From positions 153,967-192,200 of the forward strand of contig NVXI01000005.1 of NCBI GenBank assembly GCA_002747015.1: a stretch of 38,234 bases of DNA. The letters are read 5' to 3'. Source of the DNA: Zetaproteobacteria bacterium. Lineage in GTDB: Bacteria; Pseudomonadota; Alphaproteobacteria; Micavibrionales; Micavibrionaceae. This document shows positions 33,914-38,234 of this stretch, piece after piece. Both the position numbers and the translations under genes were made by a program. Position 1 is the stretch's first letter. Each line of letters opens with the position of its first letter. The notes beneath the pieces were generated by a model, which searched no databases, was not told where the DNA came from, and saw nothing but the letters and a program-made list of their open reading frames with translations.

Positions 33914-35239
33914 ATGGATCGACTATCAAAGCGTGTAGAACGCGCCATCGTATCACTGCCCGATCAAGAGCACTTTGGGCGGGTGACAAAAATTCTTGGG
34001 CTGTTGGTTGAAATTGCCGGTTTTGGTGATGTGTTGACAATTGGCTCTATGGTGCATTTAAAGCCCTCGGACGATTTGGATATCCCGTGTGAGGTGGTTG
34101 GCTTTCGTGATGGGCAGGCACTTTTAATGCCATTTGGTGTTTTGGAAGGTGTAGGTCTTGGGTGTATGGCGATCATACAAAAGGCCGCACCTTCAATTCA
34201 TCCCACGGATAAATGGTTGGGGCGGGTCATCAATGGTATGGCAGAGCCAATTGATGGCAAGGGTAGTCTACAACAAGGGTCTATCCCTGTTTTGCTAAAG
34301 AATAAGCCGCCTCTACCGCATTCGCGCCAGCGTTTGGGAAAGCAACTGGATTTGGGTGTGCGTGCTGTAAACACATTTCTCGCCACGTGTCAGGGACAAC
34401 GTATGGGGATTTTCTCTGGTTCTGGGGTTGGTAAGTCTGTGTTGCTCTCTATGATGGCACGCTATACTGCGGCTGATGTTTCGATTATTGGGCTGGTGGG
34501 AGAGCGTGGCCGTGAAGTACAGGAATTCTTGCAAGATGATTTGGGTGACGACGGGCTTGCGCGCTCTATCGTTGTTGTCGCAACAGGGGACGAACCGGCA
34601 TTGATGCGCCGTCAGGCGGCGTATACAACGTTGGCACTGGCAGAGTATTTCCGCGATCAGGGCAAACAGGTTTTATGCTTGATAGATTCTCTTACCCGCT
34701 TTGCAATGGCACAGCGCGAGATCGGATTAAGCGCGGGTGAGCCGCCTACATCTAAAGGATATCCTCCAACCACATTTGGAGAGTTAGCACGCCTTATGGA
34801 ACGTGCCGGGCCGGGTGGGCCGGGGCAAGGGGCAATCACTGGATTATTCACTGTCTTGGTCGAAGGGGATGATCATAATGAGCCGATTTCCGATGCGGTG
34901 CGTGGGCTGGTCGATGGACATATCGTGATGGAACGTAGTATTGCCGATCGCGGTAGATACCCTGCGATTAATGTTCTTAAATCAGTGTCACGGTCTTTGC
35001 CCGGGGCTATAACGCCAGAGCAATTTGAAATACTTCGTCGCGCAAAACAAGTCATTACAACGTATGAGGATATGGCAGAGCTTATCCGTCTTGGTGCATA
35101 TCGTAAGGGCAGTGATTTGGCCGTTGATGAAGCTATTTTATTCTATCCTGAGATTGAATCATTTCTATCACAAAACAAAGATGAGTGTACGAGTATTGAG
35201 GATGGATTCGCACATTTGGCAGGTATTTTAAATATGTGA
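33914..35239 (+). CDS. fliI: Flagellum-specific ATP synthase FliI
   Basis: Hexameric ATPase that drives export of flagellar subunits. The 441-residue protein has an N-terminal beta domain, Walker A GIFSGSGVGKSVLL at about 166-178, the segment IIGLVGERGREVQEFL, Walker B QVLCLIDSLTRFAMAQREIGLSAGEPPTSKGYPPTTF and the arginine-finger region IAD-RGRYPAINVLKSVSRSLP. AGGA lies seven bases before the ATG. It is the first gene of a rightward flagellar group with a CheD-like gene and, farther on, fliJ. Confidence 0.96.
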   Translation: MDRLSKRVERAIVSLPDQEHFGRVTKILGLLVEIAGFGDVLTIGSMVHLKPSDDLDIPCEVVGFRDGQALLMPFGVLEGVGLGCMAIIQKAAPSIHPTDKWLGRVINGMAEPIDGKGSLQQGSIPVLLKNKPPLPHSRQRLGKQLDLGVRAVNTFLATCQGQRMGIFSGSGVGKSVLLSMMARYTAADVSIIGLVGERGREVQEFLQDDLGDDGLARSIVVVATGDEPALMRRQAAYTTLALAEYFRDQGKQVLCLIDSLTRFAMAQREIGLSAGEPPTSKGYPPTTFGELARLMERAGPGGPGQGAITGLFTVLVEGDDHNEPISDAVRGLVDGHIVMERSIADRGRYPAINVLKSVSRSLPGAITPEQFEILRRAKQVITTYEDMAELIRLGAYRKGSDLAVDEAILFYPEIESFLSQNKDECTSIEDGFAHLAGILNM

Positions 35240-35268
35240 TATGCTAATGGCCATAATAAAAAAATAAA

Positions 35269-35997
35269 GTGGAATTGGGCGTGACAGGTTTAGTATTAAA
35301 AGACTATGGCAATGATAAAGGTGATATTGATCTGCGTATGCAGGCGTTGATGGCCTTACCAAAAGCAACATATATAGAAGATGCCCGCCAGACGTTTGAT
35401 CCACAAACCGCAGTTGCCGTTGATATGCATGAAGGTGGCGTTACCCTGCCGGATGCGCAATATCCTGCTCTGGGGACTACGGCATTGGCGACATGTATTG
35501 GTGTGGTTGCCCATAATACGCAGACAAAGGCGACAGGGCTATGTCATATTGTGTCTGACGGTATAGCATCGCATCCATCCCTTGATAGTCAGGTGAGCTT
35601 TGCAGCTATGTTGAACAAGGTAAAAAATGGTATGGATACGCAAATTGAGGTGCGACTGGTCGGCGCGCATATGGGTGGAGAAATGCAAAACGGTATTATT
35701 AACCATATTGTAGATATATTATCAGATTATGACGCCGTTATTTTGAGCGCGGATATAAAAGGAAAACCTGGCCCGATGGAGGTCGCGGTTGATTCTAGTC
35801 GTTGGGATGACGGGTTAATGCGTGGGAAAACGGATGTCGTGGATCTTAGAAATAATCCAAATGCCCTTATTGAAAAGTTAGAGCAAACGCAGTCCTGTGT
35901 TGATCTTGATCAGATGGTACGTTTACCGGATAATGGTAATGACCTTATCTATGACGCAACGGCGGCGCAGTCTTGTGATTTAGACATAACCTTGTAG
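35269..35997 (+). CDS. CheD-like glutamine deamidase family protein
   Basis: 242 residues from the GTG at 35269. A GTG at 35281 is an alternative start, with GGA eight bases before it. Residues about 65-100, YPALGTTALATCIGVVAHN and GLCHIVSD, reproduce the CheD active-site pattern: Thr70, Cys76 and His93 have the same spacing as Thr21, Cys27 and His44 of the T. maritima enzyme. A later VRLVGAHMGG resembles the CheD glycine segment. N-terminal 60 and C-terminal 70 residues are extra. CheD normally deamidates chemoreceptors. Here it lies in a flagellar operon 29 bases after fliI, with no che genes in the window. Confidence 0.65.
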   Translation: MELGVTGLVLKDYGNDKGDIDLRMQALMALPKATYIEDARQTFDPQTAVAVDMHEGGVTLPDAQYPALGTTALATCIGVVAHNTQTKATGLCHIVSDGIASHPSLDSQVSFAAMLNKVKNGMDTQIEVRLVGAHMGGEMQNGIINHIVDILSDYDAVILSADIKGKPGPMEVAVDSSRWDDGLMRGKTDVVDLRNNPNALIEKLEQTQSCVDLDQMVRLPDNGNDLIYDATAAQSCDLDITL

Positions 35998-36033
35998 TGA
36001 ATTACTGTATCGATGATGTATGTTGAACGATGA

Positions 36034-36453
36034 TCAGAGCGTAAGGCTTTGCTCTGCGACAGACACTGTCATTTTTCCATTCTCAAGGCGAGGAGCCGTC
36101 CATTCTTTTTGGCCTTTTAAAGCTAAACCAAGGTCGCCATTGCTGGAGCTTGTTACGGAATATGATTTGTTACTGCCCAATGGTGCTGGTCTTATATTTT
36201 GCCCAAAAACATGCTTTAATTCAACGTGTGCCTGTTCAACAGTCTCGCCTTGGGCGTTCGTTACCTCTTGTCTGCTAAATGGTACTTCACTGGCAAGGTA
36301 GAAGTCTTCCGATGTTAAAAGGCCGTCTTTTTGTGTAACTTTATACAAGTTGATATCCTCACCGTATTGATCCGTGGCGCCGACTATTTCACAGTATTGT
36401 TTAGAAATTTCCTGTGTGAGGGCATCATCTGCCCATACATGTTTAGTCTTCAT
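36034..36453 (-). CDS. Protein of unknown function (139 residues)
   Basis: I do not recognise this protein. It is soluble, polar and beta-rich by pattern, without signal peptide or membrane segment, with segments such as DINLYKVTQKDG, AHVELKHVFGQNIRPAPLG and YSVTSSSNGDLGLALKG. It lies on the minus strand between two plus-strand flagellar-type genes, converging on the CheD-like gene with 36 bases between the stops. An inverted repeat CAGAGC...GCTCTG (36035-36056) covers its end without a T run. Its orientation suggests a later insertion between fliI and fliJ. Confidence 0.6.
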   Translation of the reverse strand: MKTKHVWADDALTQEISKQYCEIVGATDQYGEDINLYKVTQKDGLLTSEDFYLASEVPFSRQEVTNAQGETVEQAHVELKHVFGQNIRPAPLGSNKSYSVTSSSNGDLGLALKGQKEWTAPRLENGKMTVSVAEQSLTL

Positions 36454-36556
36454 CGCATGATCTTCCCGGTTATTTTTGCGAAACTTATCTATGAAAGTAA
36501 TTTATGTCAATTAAAAACACGGTTAAATATAGTGGTAAAAAGAGGTATAGTGACTT

Positions 36557-36982
36557 ATGGCAGAGTTAGACCCCCTTATCCGTGTGCGTAAACATGATGT
36601 AGAGCAAAAGCAAAAGATGCTTGCCGAGTTGTTCCGCAATGCGGAGGCATTAAAGGATCGGCGCGACACCCTTGAAACCCAGCTTGCTATAGAATCTGAA
36701 AAGATCAAGGATTTGGACATAGAAATGGTTGGTTTTTTTGCACCTTACGCCGATTCTGTTCATACGCAAATTGAAGGCATTGATGAAGATCGTAAAAAGT
36801 TGGAGGTTTGTATTAACATGGCGCAGGATGATATGCGCGGCGCGTATGCGGAGCTTAAGAAAATCGAGATTATATCTGAACGCCGCAGGGTAGAGGCGCT
36901 GGCAGAACTGGATAAGAAAGAATCAGATGAGCTTGATGAAATTGCGATTAACATGTTTATCCGCAAAAATGAGGATGATTGA
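36557..36982 (+). CDS. fliJ: FliJ-like flagellar export coiled-coil protein
   Basis: 141 residues, almost wholly helical with heptad-like spacing of hydrophobic residues: LIRVRKHDVEQKQKMLAELFRNAEALKDRRDTLETQL at the N-terminus and ERRRVEALAELDKKESDELDEIAI at the C-terminus. FliJ is a two-helix coiled coil that sits in the FliI ring and links it to FlhA. Length matches FliJ, and position about 1.3 kb after fliI on the same strand supports it, though fliI and fliJ are usually closer. FliJ sequences are poorly conserved, so the symbol is tentative. Confidence 0.72.
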   Translation: MAELDPLIRVRKHDVEQKQKMLAELFRNAEALKDRRDTLETQLAIESEKIKDLDIEMVGFFAPYADSVHTQIEGIDEDRKKLEVCINMAQDDMRGAYAELKKIEIISERRRVEALAELDKKESDELDEIAINMFIRKNEDD

Positions 36983-37062
36983 TATCACTTTTTTTTGAGG
37001 ATTTTCAATTTTTATGGAATAGAGGTATACTGATAGAAATACAAAAAATTCTGGTGATAATA

Positions 37063-37450
37063 ATGACTAAAAAACTTGGATTGATGTTTGGATCATATAA
37101 CCCGCCTCATCTGGGACATATAAATACAGCATTAGAGGCAAAGGAACAAAACGATTTAGATCTTGTCTATATGGTTCCTGTTGCGCAATCTCCATTCAAA
37201 AATGCAAATCTGCAAGTTACTTTTAATGATAAAGTAAATATGTGCCAAATTATCTCACAGACACACTCGGACTGGTTAGGTGTCCTTGATCAAGAGCCAT
37301 CCTTCATCTGGAAAATATATTAGTGAGTTCCGAGAGTTTAAAAATACGATAAAGCAGGTCACAGAAGATCACCCAGATACGGAATTATTTATTATATCAG
37401 GGGCAGATTTTCGAAATAAGCTGCTGAAGGCAATGGCTGTACTGGAAGTA
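37063..37450 (+). pseudogene. nadD: Nicotinate-nucleotide adenylyltransferase, frameshifted and truncated
   Basis: NadD adenylates nicotinate mononucleotide in NAD synthesis. The ATG at 37063 begins MTKKLGLMFGSYNPPHLGHINTALEAKE, with the nucleotidyltransferase motif GSYNPPHLGH. The frame stops at 37323 after DQEPSFIWKIY. The reading continues in the next frame: removing one T at 37303-37304 would give DQEPSSSGKYISEFREFKN and then LFIISGADFRNKL, a NadD-like GAD segment. After about 37450 the sequence no longer resembles NadD and is coding on the other strand. About 130 of the usual 190-210 residues are present. A sequencing error near a poor contig end is as likely as a real mutation. Confidence 0.72.
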
Positions 37451-38234
37451 TCACGGTTAAAGGCGATTTCTTTACTGGTATCTCCCAGTAGATGGATGAT
37501 GTCATCAATCTGTAGATTTGTACCTTTTAACGCCGAACCCATCACATTATGAGCTGAGGATGCACCAATGGCGCGGGCAATCAGCTCCTCGGTATATTGG
37601 ATCACATCTAAATCAATTTTATCATTCAAATGCACGATGCGGTTACATTTTTTCTGCAAGCCGATGATGAAATCTTGTTTTTGGTTATAGCCCAAAATCT
37701 TAGTGGCGAGGTTTTTCAAATCCCACACCCGCAACATTAAGTCTTGCACATCCACATGCGGGGTGAGCAATGGGGTTTGTCGGTTGTCAACAAAGGCAGC
37801 GGCCTGTGTGCTGTCCAAAATACTAGGCATGGCTTTGAGTGAAAAATAGATATAACAGCTGATGTTGATCGCCAAGCTCATCACCACGCCATGGGTGAGA
37901 CTATCGCCAAAATCGAAACCAAATAACGCATGTGGTTTCAGCCATTCAACGCCAAAAAGACCGTTTTGGGTGATGCCGTCATTGATGAATTGAATGTCCA
38001 AACTGGGCAATAACAAAGTGTAAGCCCAAGTTAAAAACCCCAGTGCAAGGCCAATGGTTACGCCATTTCTATGACCGCGCCGCCATGTGATGGCGCCGAT
38101 GATGGCTGGGGCAAATTGAATGGCCGCGGCAAACGAGATGAGGCCGATATTGGCCAACATTTCGGATGTTGATGTGCGGTAATAGGCGTAGGCCATCAGC
38201 ATCATCACCACGATGGCGCTACGCCTTACATTGA
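37451..38234 (-). CDS. Sodium:solute symporter-linked sensor kinase, fragment (CbrA-like)
   Basis: Both ends are missing. The frame is open to the window edge and includes the last symporter-type helices (MMLMAYAYYRTSTSEMLANIGLISFAAAIQFAPAIIGAITWRRGHRNG, then a GLALGFLTWAYTLLLPSL helix). A soluble linker, DVQDLMLRVWDLKNLATKILG and ARAIGASSAHNVM, then LQIDDIIHLLGDTSKEIAFNRD follows. This matches the region after the symporter part in CbrA-type kinases, just before the PAS/kinase domains. From about codon 254 onward (37450) the reading leaves the family. The true protein would be several hundred residues longer at each end. Confidence 0.7.

Noticed and set aside
36035..36056. CAGAGC/GCTCTG hairpin as a terminator between convergent genes
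   Set aside because: No T run follows on either strand, and it overlaps the end of the minus-strand coding frame.
36504..36530. Pair of TTAA blocks before fliJ as a CtrA site
   Set aside because: The blocks are eight bases apart rather than the N7 or N6 seen elsewhere, and the gap is A+T rich.
36979..37062. Upstream start for nadD
   Set aside because: The 28 extra residues are hydrophobic and unlike NadD; MTKKLGLMFGSY is the family N-terminus and overlaps nothing.
1..38234. tRNA genes, CRISPR repeats, insertion sequences and prophage genes
   Set aside because: No GGTTCGAATCC-like T-arm on either strand in the gaps, no regularly spaced direct repeats, and no transposase- or phage-like protein.

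Overview
This window looks like a piece of an alphaproteobacterial chromosome of moderate to low G+C (estimated by eye, not counted). The strongest lineage markers are a full-length CtrA response regulator divergent from fliI, a complete YejABEF-type peptide ABC transporter, and an SSS-type sensor kinase fragment at the right edge. A Rhodospirillales- or Micavibrio-like origin would fit, but that is inference. No tRNA, rRNA, CRISPR array, insertion sequence or prophage gene was found, and no stretch over 300 bases lacks a gene.

Layout. 1-2.8 kb: rpsU with its terminator, yejF, a ThiE-like protein on the plus strand and an ArsC-family protein. 3.1-15.5 kb: a long leftward arginine cluster (P-loop protein, argC, argB, argD, argF, PLP sulfur enzyme, small membrane protein, argG, then argH further on). 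It is interrupted by a plus-strand orphan gene and by a STAS-like gene, a PhnA-domain gene and a PiT phosphate transporter. The cluster is preceded by a possible arginine-rich leader peptide. 15.7-25.8 kb: the remaining Yej genes (yejA, yejB, yejE) interleaved with kdsB, a histidine phosphatase, a TPR protein, an MFS transporter and an M20 amidohydrolase. 25.8-29.3 kb: surface polysaccharide genes (O-antigen ligase/polymerase-like, CgeB-like glycosyltransferase) and a degenerate EAL protein. 29.3-33.8 kb: pyrD, pgsA, two tandem exonuclease/endonuclease/phosphatase (EEP) membrane proteins and ctrA. 33.9-37.0 kb: rightward flagellar genes fliI, a CheD-like gene and fliJ. 37.06-38.23 kb: a frameshifted, truncated nadD that runs head-on into a truncated sensor kinase.

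How the parts fit. ArgB, C, D, F, G and H cover acetylglutamate to arginine, but no glutamate N-acetyltransferase (ArgA/ArgJ) or classical ArgE is visible. The first gene of the operon is an unassigned P-loop protein and ArgC is of the LysY-like type, so the N-protection and deprotection chemistry is the open question. YejABEF with the M20 amidohydrolase suggests peptide or acyl-amino-acid scavenging. CtrA probably controls itself and the flagellar genes through an evenly spaced TTAA array between ctrA and fliI.

The main items for follow-up are the arginine leader and the arg-operon P-loop protein, the CheD-like protein in a flagellar operon, the TTAA array, the hairpin that displays a ribosome-binding site before the TPR gene, and the likely artificial junction near 37450.
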